NCBI GenBank assembly: GCA_018817425.1
Contig: JAHITX010000079.1
Location: forward strand, 62,001-126,000
DNA from: Pseudomonadota bacterium
GTDB lineage: Bacteria; Desulfobacterota; Desulfobacteria; Desulfobacterales; RPRI01
Reading direction: 5' to 3'
Length of the DNA: 64,000 nucleotides
Positions 8,583 through 17,219 of the stretch are shown here, piece by piece (the stretch's first letter is position 1; every line of letters starts with the position of its first letter). A program made the translations under genes and the position numbers. The notes under the pieces were generated by a model. The model saw only the letters and a list, made by a program, of their open reading frames with translations, did not search any database and was not told where the DNA came from.

Positions 8583-10430
8583 TCATCCGCCAAATGAAGC
8601 TTCAGGTATATCAACAACGGAACTGCTTAACCCGAAGATTGCATCCATCTTGCCTGATGTTACGGGAAGTAATGCATTGATAAAGAACTCGGCGCTCTTG
8701 ATCTGACCTTCATAAAAAGCTGCGTTTTTATCTTTTCCTATTTTTGCACGTCTATCCTCTCCGGTACCTGCTATTTTATCAAGTTTTGGAGCAGCGATAA
8801 CAGCTCTCCAGAGCAGCATCCATGCCATAACAACATCTCCTGTCACTTCCATGAAAGGATGTGCAAAAGCAAACGCTGAAAGCACTTTGGGAGATCTCGC
8901 ACTAGCTCCGATATGCTTGGTAACTTCCCCAAGTTTATTAAGAGATTTCTCAAGGTTCTCAGCAATGCCTTCTATACCTTGTATTCCTTTTGCACTTGCA
9001 ATGGTTTTTAAAATTTCACCTACAAGATCTTTAACGGGTTTACCTTTATTCATGCCAAGCTTACGCCCGAGAAGATCCATAGCCTGAATACCGTTTGTAC
9101 CTTCATATATCATAGTGATTCTGCAATCTCTCATATATTGCTCAACCGGATATTCCGTTACATATCCATAGCCCCCATAAATCTGAATGGCATGGCTGCA
9201 TATTTCAAAGGCTTTGTCTGTAATATAACCTTTGACTATCGGAGTAAGAAGATCGGCAAGTCCCTGATACTTTGATTTTTCTTCATCACTTTCAGTAATA
9301 CTAACCATATCAAAACAATAAGAAATAAAATAAACAAGACTTCTCATACCTTCTACATATGATTTCATAATCATAAGCTGTCTGCGAACATCAGGATGCT
9401 GAATTATAGGAACACCGGGTGCGCTTTCATCCATAGCTTTAAGCAGGTGTTTGCCCTGAATCCGCTGTTTTGCATAATCCAATGCATAGAGATAAGATGG
9501 AGACGCACAGGTAAGGCCCTGAAGACCGACTTGCAGACGCGCATCATTCATCATAAGAAACATGACTTTAATGCCTTTGTTTTCTCCTCCAAGAAGAAGC
9601 CCCCTGCATTTGCCCTTTCCCCCTAAAGCGAGCGAGCATGTTGCATTACCATGAAGCCCCATTTTTTCTTCAATCCCTGTACAAACGACATCGTTTGTTT
9701 CTCCAAGAGTTCCATCATCATTAACCCAGATTTTTGGAACCAGAAACAATGAAATACCGGCAGTTCCTGCAGGAGCTCCCTCAATTCTTGCAAGAACAGG
9801 ATGAATTATATTTTCGGTAAGATTCTGTTCCCCACCGGAAATAAATATCTTGTTGCCTGTTATTGAATATGTTCCATCTTCATTCTTTTTTGCACTGGTA
9901 GTAAGGGCTCCGACATCAGTACCTGCTTCAGCTTCAGTAAGAAGCATGGTCCCGGACCATTCACCGGAGTACATCTTTTTTAAAAACATCTTTATCTGCT
10001 GATCTGTTCCAAATTCCTCAACAAGCTTTCCTGCTCCATGGCACAGTCCGCCGTACATTGAAAACGAATGGTTGGCTGCAACAAGGTAATCAGTTGCTGC
10101 TGCTGCAACCGTATGGGGCATTCCCTGACCGCCATATTCCGGGTCGTCCGACATGGCAATCCACTCACCTTCTTTGATTAAATTATAAATTTTATGATAA
10201 CTTTCCGGAACTTTTACCATGCCGTTTTCGAACTTGCATCCTTCCTTATCTCCCAATGGACGGGTAGGAAGTATTTCTTTTATAGCCAGATTGCGTGCTT
10301 CGGACACGATCAAATCTATCGTTTTCTTATTAAACTCTGCATACTTTTCGTGTTTGCTGAGGTCTGCTATCTGAAATTGCTCATGAAGCACAAAATCCAC
10401 ATCCCTTCTGTCAGCTAATAACTGTGCCAT
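8583..10430 (-). CDS. Acyl-CoA dehydrogenase (long form with C-terminal extension)
   Basis: A 615-residue flavoprotein. It contains TMLLTEAEAGTDVGAL (FAD/substrate region), GNKIFISGGEQN, and the segment CRITMIYEGTNGIQAMDLLGR whose Glu in YEGTNG is the expected catalytic base. It is longer than the usual 380-residue family members because of a C-terminal domain of about 130 residues, as in the AcdA-like 600-residue subgroup. It should oxidise an acyl-CoA to the enoyl-CoA and reduce EtfAB; chain length is not readable. AAGGAGAG precedes the start, and tetR lies 37 bp upstream on the same strand. Confidence 0.93.
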   Translation of the reverse strand: MAQLLADRRDVDFVLHEQFQIADLSKHEKYAEFNKKTIDLIVSEARNLAIKEILPTRPLGDKEGCKFENGMVKVPESYHKIYNLIKEGEWIAMSDDPEYGGQGMPHTVAAAATDYLVAANHSFSMYGGLCHGAGKLVEEFGTDQQIKMFLKKMYSGEWSGTMLLTEAEAGTDVGALTTSAKKNEDGTYSITGNKIFISGGEQNLTENIIHPVLARIEGAPAGTAGISLFLVPKIWVNDDGTLGETNDVVCTGIEEKMGLHGNATCSLALGGKGKCRGLLLGGENKGIKVMFLMMNDARLQVGLQGLTCASPSYLYALDYAKQRIQGKHLLKAMDESAPGVPIIQHPDVRRQLMIMKSYVEGMRSLVYFISYCFDMVSITESDEEKSKYQGLADLLTPIVKGYITDKAFEICSHAIQIYGGYGYVTEYPVEQYMRDCRITMIYEGTNGIQAMDLLGRKLGMNKGKPVKDLVGEILKTIASAKGIQGIEGIAENLEKSLNKLGEVTKHIGASARSPKVLSAFAFAHPFMEVTGDVVMAWMLLWRAVIAAPKLDKIAGTGEDRRAKIGKDKNAAFYEGQIKSAEFFINALLPVTSGKMDAIFGLSSSVVDIPEASFGG

Positions 10431-10467
10431 AATTAATCTCTCCTTAGAATCAATTTATATGTTATTT

Positions 10468-11103
10468 TTATGAGACTTGCTGTTCCCTTAATTCTTCCGA
10501 ATTTACTATTCCTCTTATAAACAGATCAACAAGCGGATCAGCCATTGATGTAAGATCATATTTGCTATCTGAATGCAACCATGTATTAATTACCTCATCA
10601 ACACCGCCAAGTATATACCGTTTAACCAGACCTACATAAAGATCTTTTCTTATTACACCTTCATTTTGCCCTGTTTCAATTATTTCCGAAACAATATCAA
10701 GATACAGCTTGGACATTTCTTTTATCTGATTTTCGACCAGCCGGTTGTTCTGATGCGTTTCCGCCTGATATAAAACCGCCATATACCTGTCATTCTGAAA
10801 TTCTTCAAGTTGACACCGGATAAAGTTTTTAAGTTTATCAAAACTGTTGCCGGCCTTGCTCACTTCCTCCCGTAATTTCCCGAATACCTGCTTTGTCTTA
10901 TAAGTAAAAAACTGGACAAGGATATCGTCCTTGTTTTTAAAATACAAATATATAGTGCCATCCGCAACTCCGGCTTCCTTAGCAATCTGGGATATTGTTG
11001 ATTGATGAAATCCCCGTTCTGCAAATATTTTGACAGCAGAAACAAGTATGCGATGATATTTATCGTTTTCTTTGGCTCTGATATTTATAGTAAACCTTCT
11101 CAA
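10468..11103 (-). CDS. TetR family regulator of fatty-acid oxidation (FadR-like)
   Basis: A 211-residue TetR protein whose HTH reads TISQIAKEAGVADGTIYLYF followed by KNKDDIL. The C-terminal ligand domain is of the size seen in acyl-CoA-responsive TetR regulators. The longest frame begins at TTG (11101-11103) and no ATG or clear ribosome-binding site precedes the HTH, so the start is uncertain. It is followed directly by the acyl-CoA dehydrogenase gene. Palindromes upstream of its own start and of the etf operon suggest autoregulation and control of both units, with acyl-CoA as the probable inducer (inference). Confidence 0.9.
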   Translation of the reverse strand: MRRFTINIRAKENDKYHRILVSAVKIFAERGFHQSTISQIAKEAGVADGTIYLYFKNKDDILVQFFTYKTKQVFGKLREEVSKAGNSFDKLKNFIRCQLEEFQNDRYMAVLYQAETHQNNRLVENQIKEMSKLYLDIVSEIIETGQNEGVIRKDLYVGLVKRYILGGVDEVINTWLHSDSKYDLTSMADPLVDLFIRGIVNSEELREQQVS

Positions 11104-11123
11104 GAACGTTTTAGGATAATATT

Positions 11124-11143
11124 ATGAATGAATACTCATTCAT
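11124..11143. promoter_or_regulatory. TetR-type operator upstream of tetR-acd
   Basis: ATGAATGAATACTCATTCAT has the same arms and spacing as 8275-8294. It lies 21 bp upstream of the tetR start, a position suited to autorepression. Confidence 0.8.
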
Positions 11144-11267
11144 TAACAAATACGGTTTTCCCCTGTCAAGTTGTTTTAGAAAAACCTGTTATTTTAAATT
11201 ATTGCATTTCTCAAAATAACATTTTTGAAGCAATAAGATTATAGGGTATGCACAATAGATGATAAAT

Positions 11268-11409
11268 GAGCCAGTTTCAAAACGCCCCATTTTGGCCGAT
11301 CTCTGCGTTGGGTTCAAATTTCAATCCTCGAAATACTAAATGTATTCCTGTGGTTGAAATTTTCTCCCGCCTTGAGCTTGACCAAACTGAAACGTTTTGA
11401 AAGTGGCTC
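11268..11409. repeat. Dispersed palindromic repeat, copy B (complete)
   Basis: A 142-bp element with terminal inverted repeats: GAGCCAGTTTCAAAACG at the left and the complement of GAGCCACTTTCAAAACG at the right. The interior holds TTGAAATTT / AAATTTCAA-type inner arms. It is the best-preserved copy of the family also found at 2131, 24913, 27252 and 41020. It carries no reading frame. Confidence 0.85.
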
Positions 11410-11452
11410 AAATGATTGTTAACAAAAACGATTGATTTGCGAAGGAATTACT

Positions 11453-12214
11453 TCAGGCATAAACTTGATAATTATTTTCCCCTAATTGTTTAGCTATGTT
11501 CATGCTTTCTTCTGCTTCAGCTATAACTTTATTGATGTCTGAATCATTATCAGGATAACAGGAAATTCCTATGTTAATGCCGACATTAACAATGCCTCCT
11601 GTGCTAAGGGATATTGGCTCTGAAATGGAAGAAATGAGACGCTCGGCAACAACGGTAGAATTCGTTTTCTCATTCATATCAGTTAAAATCACTACAAATT
11701 CATTTTCGCTGAAACGAAAACAGAAATCATTAGCTCTTGTTGCGTAATTAATTTTTTCAGCACATTTTTTTAAAGCCTGATCGGCAATTTCTTGTCCCAT
11801 TCTCTCAATTAAAGATTTATATCCGTCAATGTTAATAGAAAGAAAGGCCAGTATTTTATCAAAATTTATTGCTTCATCAACTAATTGCAGGCATACTTTG
11901 TCGAGGCACTCCCTGCTTAACAATCCTGTCAATGGATCTACTTTAAATTCAAAATCTTTTTTTGGAGATAATAAAATTATGGAATAGGTCCGGCCTAGAA
12001 GGATTTTTTTTGCATAACTAATTGTATTTTCAGATTCGTATTCCGAATATTGTTCCAAAGAACCGTCGTTTTTAAGATGAGATGAAACTTCCTGATCGAT
12101 AATTGATTGATCAAAAAGGGTATTTTTGTAAATAATCGACCTATTCTTTAGCAGGCATGCCCCTTGATCTATGCTTTGTATTATTTTAATAAAGTACTCT
12201 TCGATATTTTCCAT
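11453..12214 (-). CDS. GGDEF-like domain protein, probably catalytically inactive
   Basis: A 253-residue protein with an N-terminal segment of about 90 residues without a recognised domain and a C-terminal GGDEF-type fold (DPLTGLLSRECLDKV, then FRFSENEFVVIL). The signature GG(D/E)EF is SENEF here, losing both glycines and the metal/catalytic acid, so diguanylate cyclase activity is unlikely; it may bind c-di-GMP or GTP or act as a scaffold. AAGGAA precedes the ATG. The HD-GYP protein at 14161 lies nearby. Confidence 0.85.
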   Translation of the reverse strand: MENIEEYFIKIIQSIDQGACLLKNRSIIYKNTLFDQSIIDQEVSSHLKNDGSLEQYSEYESENTISYAKKILLGRTYSIILLSPKKDFEFKVDPLTGLLSRECLDKVCLQLVDEAINFDKILAFLSINIDGYKSLIERMGQEIADQALKKCAEKINYATRANDFCFRFSENEFVVILTDMNEKTNSTVVAERLISSISEPISLSTGGIVNVGINIGISCYPDNDSDINKVIAEAEESMNIAKQLGENNYQVYA

Positions 12215-12491
12215 GCTTTCATTTCCTTGTTGAGATTACTATAAGCGAACTTTGCAGAGCATATTATCAATCGATTAGAAACTTATTGTATCTAATGGGA
12301 TCTTTTGTAATTTAAAATAATTATAATATAAAAAAATGTTAATACCTAGTCAAGGAAAAAACAAAATTGTCTTTCCCGGACTTGATTGAGTTATAAAAAG
12401 CAATAGGACCGTGGAATAATAAAGATTCCGGTGGATGGTGAAGATAGATCATTTTGCGTATAAGGAAAGCAAATCTGAAAAATTAAGAATA

Positions 12492-12520
12492 TTGACATAC
12501 CTGTATTTTATTTCTAAGAT
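12492..12520 (+). promoter_or_regulatory. Sigma-70-type promoter for the thiC transcript
   Basis: TTGACA (12492-12497) is followed after 17 bp by TAAGAT (12515-12520). Transcription would start near 12527, just before the riboswitch, which is the expected geometry. Confidence 0.75.
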
Positions 12521-12530
12521 ACAAAATAAT

Positions 12531-12608
12531 CTCGTTAGGGGAGCCATTAATGGCTGAGAATCGACTCTTAACTACCTGATCAGGGTAATGCCTGCGAAGG
12601 GAAACGAG
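12531..12608 (+). ncRNA. TPP riboswitch (thi box)
   Basis: The stretch has the conserved TPP aptamer elements in order: P1 5' strand CTCGTTAGGGGAGCC, GGCTGAGAA, then ACCTGATCAGGGTAATGCC, GCGAAGGGAA and the closing AACGAG that pairs with CTCGTT. It lies about 190 bp upstream of thiC on the same strand, between a good promoter and the gene. It should lower thiC expression when thiamine pyrophosphate is abundant. I could not identify a simple terminator or anti-RBS expression platform because a REP-like insertion occupies the leader. Confidence 0.95.
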
Positions 12609-12688
12609 TTTTTGGTTTTTATACTTCTGGAATCCACCGTTTCTCATGATTACATTTTTGGGTATCAACCCCTTTTGGCAGCCTAAGT

Positions 12689-12757
12689 GGCGGCATATAA
12701 AATGCCGCCCTACGAAAAGAAATATACCGTAGGGCGGGGTTTTAGACCCCGCCAATA
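12689..12757. repeat. REP-like double hairpin inside the thiC leader
   Basis: Two hairpins, GGCGGCAT-ATAAA-ATGCCGCC and GGCGGGGT-TTTAG-ACCCCGCC, are joined by a pairing CCTACG...CGTAGG. The motif resembles REP elements with GTAGGGCGGG cores. It lies between the riboswitch and the thiC start, so it may affect transcript folding or attenuation. Confidence 0.7.
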
Positions 12758-12795
12758 CCTTCAGTATACAAACAATAATAAAAGAAGAAACACAT

Positions 12796-14094
12796 ATGAC
12801 ACAACTTGAAGATGCTTTAAAAGGCAAAATAACCGATGCCATGAAACAGGCAGCAGAATATGAAGGAATAAGCGGTGAAGAAATTCGCGCGGGAGTTGCA
12901 AAAGGAGAAATAGTAATCCCCAAAAACATCAACCACAATTTTATGGCGCGTGGAGTTGGAAAAGGACTTAAAACCAAGATAAACGCCAATATAGGAACAT
13001 CCCCCAGCCATTTTGATCTTGATGAAGAGCTAAAAAAGCTTGATGTGGCGGTTGAGGCCGGTGCTGATGCCGTTATGGATCTATCAACCGGCGGAGATAT
13101 CTCCTTGATTTTGAGAAAAATTCTTGAGCACTCAAAAGTAATGATCGGAACCGTTCCAATTTATAAATCCGTTTCAAAAATAATTTCTGAAGGCAAAAGC
13201 AGTATTGAACTGACTGCTGATGAAATCTTTGATGAAATTGAAAATCAGGCAAAAACAGGAGTGGATTTTGTTACGGTTCATTGCGGCATCACCCGCCACA
13301 CTGTTGATGTGCTCAAAAATTCAAACAGGTTAATGGGTATAGTATCCCGGGGCGGTAGCCTTATGACCGAATGGATACTAAAAAATGAGAAAGAAAACCC
13401 GCTTTATGAATATTACGATCGTCTCCTCGATATAACCCGAAAATACGATGTCACCCTTTCTTTAGGTGATGGCCTGCGCCCCGGAACAATTTGTGATGCC
13501 GAAGACAGAGCCCAGATCTCGGAACTTGTGGTTCTTGGAGAACTCGCACAAAAAGCAAGAAACGCCGGGGTGCAGGTAATGATTGAAGGCCCAGGTCATG
13601 TACCCCTTAGCCGGATTGCTTCCGATATGAAATTACAGAAACGCCTATGCGGCAATGCCCCATACTATGTTCTGGGCCCTCTGCCTACTGATATAGCACC
13701 CGGTTATGACCATATAGTGGCTGCTATAGGAGGAGCAATTGCTGCAGCAAGCGGAGCCGATTTTTTGTGTTATGTAACACCTGCCGAACATTTAAGCCTG
13801 CCTACAATTGACGATGTACGTGAAGGAGTAATTGCCTCCAAAATTGCGGCACATATCGGAGACATAGAAAAAGGTGTAAAAGGAGCTTGGGATCGCAACA
13901 GGAAGATGTCGGAAGCCCGCAAACGGTTTGACTGGAAGACAATGTTTGAACTGGCGATAGATCCTGTTAAGGCATGCAGGATACGAAACAGCACTGAAGA
14001 CAGGGACAGGGATGTATGTACAATGTGCGGCGATATGTGCGCCTTGAAAACTTATGAACGCGCCATGACAAATTCATCTTCCGATAAAAAATGA
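12796..14094 (+). CDS. thiC: Phosphomethylpyrimidine synthase
   Basis: A 432-residue ThiC of the short anaerobe type. It contains INANIGTSPSHFD, MDLSTGGD, SRGGSLM, the zinc-site region GPGHVPL, and a C-terminal cysteine motif CTMCGDMC for the 4Fe-4S/SAM cluster. It converts aminoimidazole ribotide to HMP phosphate for thiamine synthesis by radical chemistry. A ThiC paralogue, BzaF, makes hydroxybenzimidazole for cobamides, but the TPP riboswitch upstream argues for thiamine. The ribosome-binding site is weak (AAGAAG). From 14095 to 14160 there is only a short convergent spacer. Confidence 0.95.
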   Translation: MTQLEDALKGKITDAMKQAAEYEGISGEEIRAGVAKGEIVIPKNINHNFMARGVGKGLKTKINANIGTSPSHFDLDEELKKLDVAVEAGADAVMDLSTGGDISLILRKILEHSKVMIGTVPIYKSVSKIISEGKSSIELTADEIFDEIENQAKTGVDFVTVHCGITRHTVDVLKNSNRLMGIVSRGGSLMTEWILKNEKENPLYEYYDRLLDITRKYDVTLSLGDGLRPGTICDAEDRAQISELVVLGELAQKARNAGVQVMIEGPGHVPLSRIASDMKLQKRLCGNAPYYVLGPLPTDIAPGYDHIVAAIGGAIAAASGADFLCYVTPAEHLSLPTIDDVREGVIASKIAAHIGDIEKGVKGAWDRNRKMSEARKRFDWKTMFELAIDPVKACRIRNSTEDRDRDVCTMCGDMCALKTYERAMTNSSSDKK

Positions 14095-14160
14095 CGGAAG
14101 TTTGTTTTGAGAAAACACGAAAGAATGTTTGGTTTTGCTTTTGTTCGGAAAAGACGAACA

Positions 14161-15108
14161 TTAAGTAGTATTGATAGAGCCTGTCTGTAAATTTCCAAGG
14201 CTTTTTATTAAGTTAGTATACAGCTTTTTATCGAATTTACCGATGGTTACATCTTTCATGATAATTTGACTGAGCGCATTATAGGCATCCATTGCAGTTC
14301 TGTAAGGGCGGGTATCGTTTGTCAGTGCTTCATAACAATCAATAATACCAATTATCTGAGCTGTTTGCGATATTCTTTTTTTCCCGTTGGGATATCCGCT
14401 TCCATCAATTTTTTCATGATGATCCAGGGCGCAAGCAGCTATTTCTTTGCTATTGAACTTACAAGCAATTAATATTTTATAGCCTAAAACAGTGTGACTC
14501 TTCATTTCTGCAAATTCTTCATCGGTAAGTTTTCTTGGCGCGGCCAGAATTTCATTGTTGATTTTGGTTTTGCCTACATCATGCAAGAGCCCGCATAAGC
14601 CAAGCAACTTGGCCTCACCGGAAGAAAATTTCATATGAAACGCATATTTTAAAGCAAGGGCCATAACATTTATTGAATGCATAATAGATGAATAGTCTTT
14701 AGAAGAAAGATCAATTAAGCTATTAATAACGCCTGATTCCCTGGAATAATCGCTTACAAAGACACCTACTGTATCTGATACTCCTTCAAGGCTCCCGCTT
14801 CTTGGTTCAGCAAGTGTTTCACCAACAACCGCAACAAGAGTTTCTTTAACTTTTACAGGATCAGAGGCATTGACATAGTCTGCAAGTTGTTTGTTAAATC
14901 CTTTCTGTGCTTCCTGAAGTCCGTTTAATTTATCGGTTTGCCTAATAAATAAATCTTTGGGATGCATGCCCTCTGTAATACGCATTTCACCAACTGTAAT
15001 CCCGGATGGTTTATACAAAACATACGTATCATTTTTGGTTTTGTGATAAAGTGGAATACCAATATAAAAATTTAATTGAGATTTTTTTGCCAGTATATAT
15101 TCGCTCAA
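14161..15108 (-). CDS. HD-GYP domain protein (putative c-di-GMP phosphodiesterase)
   Basis: A 315-residue protein. The C-terminal domain has HDVGK (HD metal ligands) and HHEKIDGSGYPNGKK (HHE...GSGYP), the full HD-GYP signature. The N-terminal ~110 residues resemble the short partner domain common in bacterial HD-GYP proteins. It probably hydrolyses c-di-GMP. The longest frame starts at TTG (15106-15108) without a strong ribosome-binding site. It runs convergently to thiC. Confidence 0.9.
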   Translation of the reverse strand: MSEYILAKKSQLNFYIGIPLYHKTKNDTYVLYKPSGITVGEMRITEGMHPKDLFIRQTDKLNGLQEAQKGFNKQLADYVNASDPVKVKETLVAVVGETLAEPRSGSLEGVSDTVGVFVSDYSRESGVINSLIDLSSKDYSSIMHSINVMALALKYAFHMKFSSGEAKLLGLCGLLHDVGKTKINNEILAAPRKLTDEEFAEMKSHTVLGYKILIACKFNSKEIAACALDHHEKIDGSGYPNGKKRISQTAQIIGIIDCYEALTNDTRPYRTAMDAYNALSQIIMKDVTIGKFDKKLYTNLIKSLGNLQTGSINTT

Positions 15109-15340
15109 AGTATACGCCGTTTTTATTCTATAAAATGATATTATTGTACAAAAACAAGTTGATCTGCGTTTCCATAAATAACCATATCATTAAATGATAA
15201 TAATTTATTACAGGATATCATAATTGTCTATTATTAATTCGGCAACACTATCAGATATCTTTAGAGGTAATTGTAAAACGTTTTGTCATACCCAAATGTT
15301 TTTGTAGGACATCCATGATTTCAGTCGGTTACAAACTGGA

Positions 15341-15365
15341 TTCCCGCCCAGAAACGTTGCGGGAA
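15341..15365. repeat. Short REP-like hairpin in the 15109-15403 spacer
   Basis: TTCCCGC and GCGGGAA arms enclose an 11-base loop, preceded by ACTGGA and followed by TGACAG, the common CTGGATTCCCG...CGGGAATGACAG repeat pattern. The rest of the 295-bp spacer is AT-rich without a gene. Confidence 0.6.
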
Positions 15366-15403
15366 TGACAGAATAGGAAGTTATGCAATTGGCTCTTTAG
15401 CCT

Positions 15404-16327
15404 TTATTTCGTCTTATCTGTAGAAGTTACAATCATCCCATAGGACACAAAAAACAGGGATAACAAAGATAACCATGTAAAGGATTCCGAATCCAATACT
15501 GCTGCTGAAAGGAATGCCCCACAAACCGGTATAAGAAACCTGTACACCGCAATACTTGTCAATTTGTTATGTTTAATCAGCATGTACCAAAGTGAAAAAG
15601 CTGTTGCAGTAGCTACGGACAGATATAAAAGAAGAAATACCAGTTCTGCTGAAAACTCTATCACAGAAGGTTTTTCAAACAGGCATGCAACAATAAAAAG
15701 GACAATACCGCCAAAAGTAAGCTGATATGCGGATAATACAGGAGGATAAATTCTGGGCGAGGTTTTTTTTACTATGAAAAGAGCGGATATGGAAGAAAGA
15801 GATGTTAAAATTATAAATCCTTCACCTGTCAGCCGAAAATCAAGGCCAAACTGTTTTACATTGAAGTTAACTAAAATAATGCCTATAAATCCAAGGATAA
15901 GACCTATTGTTTTTACGGAGGTTAATTTGTCGTCTTTAAGCAGAAAATGTGAAAAACCCGCTAAAAAAAGCGAGCCCGATCCTGTTATTATGGAAGCCTT
16001 CATACTTGTGGTGTTTGAAATTCCTATGTAGAAAAAAAAATATTGAATGGTAGTCTGAAGAAGTCCTAATAAAAGAAGAGTAAAATAATCCTTTCCGGCA
16101 GGCAACCTTAAGGGCTTTCCACACAAAAACAGCACCAGGAAGACTATAATTCCGGCTGTTAGAAACCGGTAAGCCGCAAAAAAAAGTTTTCCACCTGTAT
16201 TGTTCTCAATATGCAGAATTGAAAATCCAATTTTTAAAAGCGGGAAAGCGCTTCCCCAGAGCATGGCACAAACAAATGCTATGAGCATTACCGCAGGAGG
16301 CCAGGTTAAGATTTTGTTTTTATCCAT
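15404..16327 (-). CDS. EamA/DMT family transporter
   Basis: A 307-residue protein of about ten hydrophobic helices in two EamA repeats, with AMLWGSAFPLLKIGF at the first helix and GLILGFIGIILVNF at the repeat boundary. It belongs to the drug/metabolite transporter superfamily; the substrate (amino acid, nucleobase or drug) cannot be assigned. Its ATG lies 3 bp after the stop codon of the upstream HD gene, suggesting translational coupling. Confidence 0.9.
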   Translation of the reverse strand: MDKNKILTWPPAVMLIAFVCAMLWGSAFPLLKIGFSILHIENNTGGKLFFAAYRFLTAGIIVFLVLFLCGKPLRLPAGKDYFTLLLLGLLQTTIQYFFFYIGISNTTSMKASIITGSGSLFLAGFSHFLLKDDKLTSVKTIGLILGFIGIILVNFNVKQFGLDFRLTGEGFIILTSLSSISALFIVKKTSPRIYPPVLSAYQLTFGGIVLFIVACLFEKPSVIEFSAELVFLLLYLSVATATAFSLWYMLIKHNKLTSIAVYRFLIPVCGAFLSAAVLDSESFTWLSLLSLFFVSYGMIVTSTDKTK

Positions 16328-16330
16328 TAA

Positions 16331-17089
16331 TTATATAAGATATGCAAAGTCTTTCTTTATTACTGCAAAGAGTTCTTCTCCTATTGCAATGCCGATATCT
16401 ATAAACCCAGGCCCGTATTTCTTTCCGGTTTCCGAACGAAATGTCAGTTTGATTTTGTGAAGACTTTCCATTCCTTTAGGATAAAGGGCTATAAATTCAG
16501 AAAAGGGAGGATTTATATATGATATCATTTCCCAGAATGTATCAGTAAAATTATCCGGCCCCCAACGAAACTTATCAGCATCATAAAGACAATCCGATAA
16601 AAGTTTTCCTTCCGGACTTTTTGTTTCTATACCAGTTGTAAACGCTTCATGATTTTTTATTGCAATGCAAATATCATCCACTTCTTCAGGAATAAAAGGG
16701 TAGTCTTTTAAAACTTCACGGGCAAAAACTGCGCCTGCTGAAGAATGATCTTTTTCCTTTCTTTTTGTATCGTGCAACAACCCGGCACATTGAGCAATAA
16801 TGACTCTTCGATTGTAAAAACTCTCGGAATATCCGGCCATCTCGCTTTCTATAAATATCAATGCCCCGGCATCTAAAGTTACTTTAATAGCATGATTAAG
16901 GCCGTGTCCAAAATCGTTATCCAGATTTTTAGTTACAAACATAAGTAGCTGTAAAAGGAGCTGATTTGTCTCAAGATTTTTTTTTGAATATACTAAAGCA
17001 GGTGCATAATCCTTATAGAAATCAGGAAGAGGGTACCCGGAAACTATGCGTCGCGCCAAATTTCGTATTTTAGCGTAATGATTCTCCAT
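16331..17089 (-). CDS. HD domain phosphohydrolase
   Basis: A 252-residue protein with the HD metal motif (H in FGHGLNHAIKV, then LLHDTKRKEKDHSSAG) followed by conserved acidic residues (CLYDADKFRWGPDNF). It is a metal-dependent phosphohydrolase of the HD superfamily with unknown substrate. CGGAG precedes the ATG. It probably forms a two-gene operon with the DMT transporter. Confidence 0.8.
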   Translation of the reverse strand: MENHYAKIRNLARRIVSGYPLPDFYKDYAPALVYSKKNLETNQLLLQLLMFVTKNLDNDFGHGLNHAIKVTLDAGALIFIESEMAGYSESFYNRRVIIAQCAGLLHDTKRKEKDHSSAGAVFAREVLKDYPFIPEEVDDICIAIKNHEAFTTGIETKSPEGKLLSDCLYDADKFRWGPDNFTDTFWEMISYINPPFSEFIALYPKGMESLHKIKLTFRSETGKKYGPGFIDIGIAIGEELFAVIKKDFAYLI

Positions 17090-17135
17090 AAAACTCCGAA
17101 CAGGATTTTTTGCTGATCCAACTAAAACAAAAAAA

Positions 17136-17197
17136 ATCCTCCTTGGCAGGGGCGCACTAAAAGCATCGCAAAGTGGCTCCTAAATATCAAGGAGGAT
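17136..17197 (-). terminator. Long-loop terminator after the acyl-CoA synthetase gene
   Basis: ATCCTCCTTG and CAAGGAGGAT arms are separated by about 42 bases and followed on the minus strand by eight T residues. The long loop is unusual; the stem plus T tract fits a rho-independent terminator. Confidence 0.6.
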
Positions 17198-17219
17198 ATA
17201 AAAAATTAACCAAGATCAA

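Noticed and set aside
12483-12989. 168-codon minus-strand frame over the thiC leader
   Set aside because: It runs antisense to the TPP riboswitch and the start of thiC and has no ribosome-binding site or motif.
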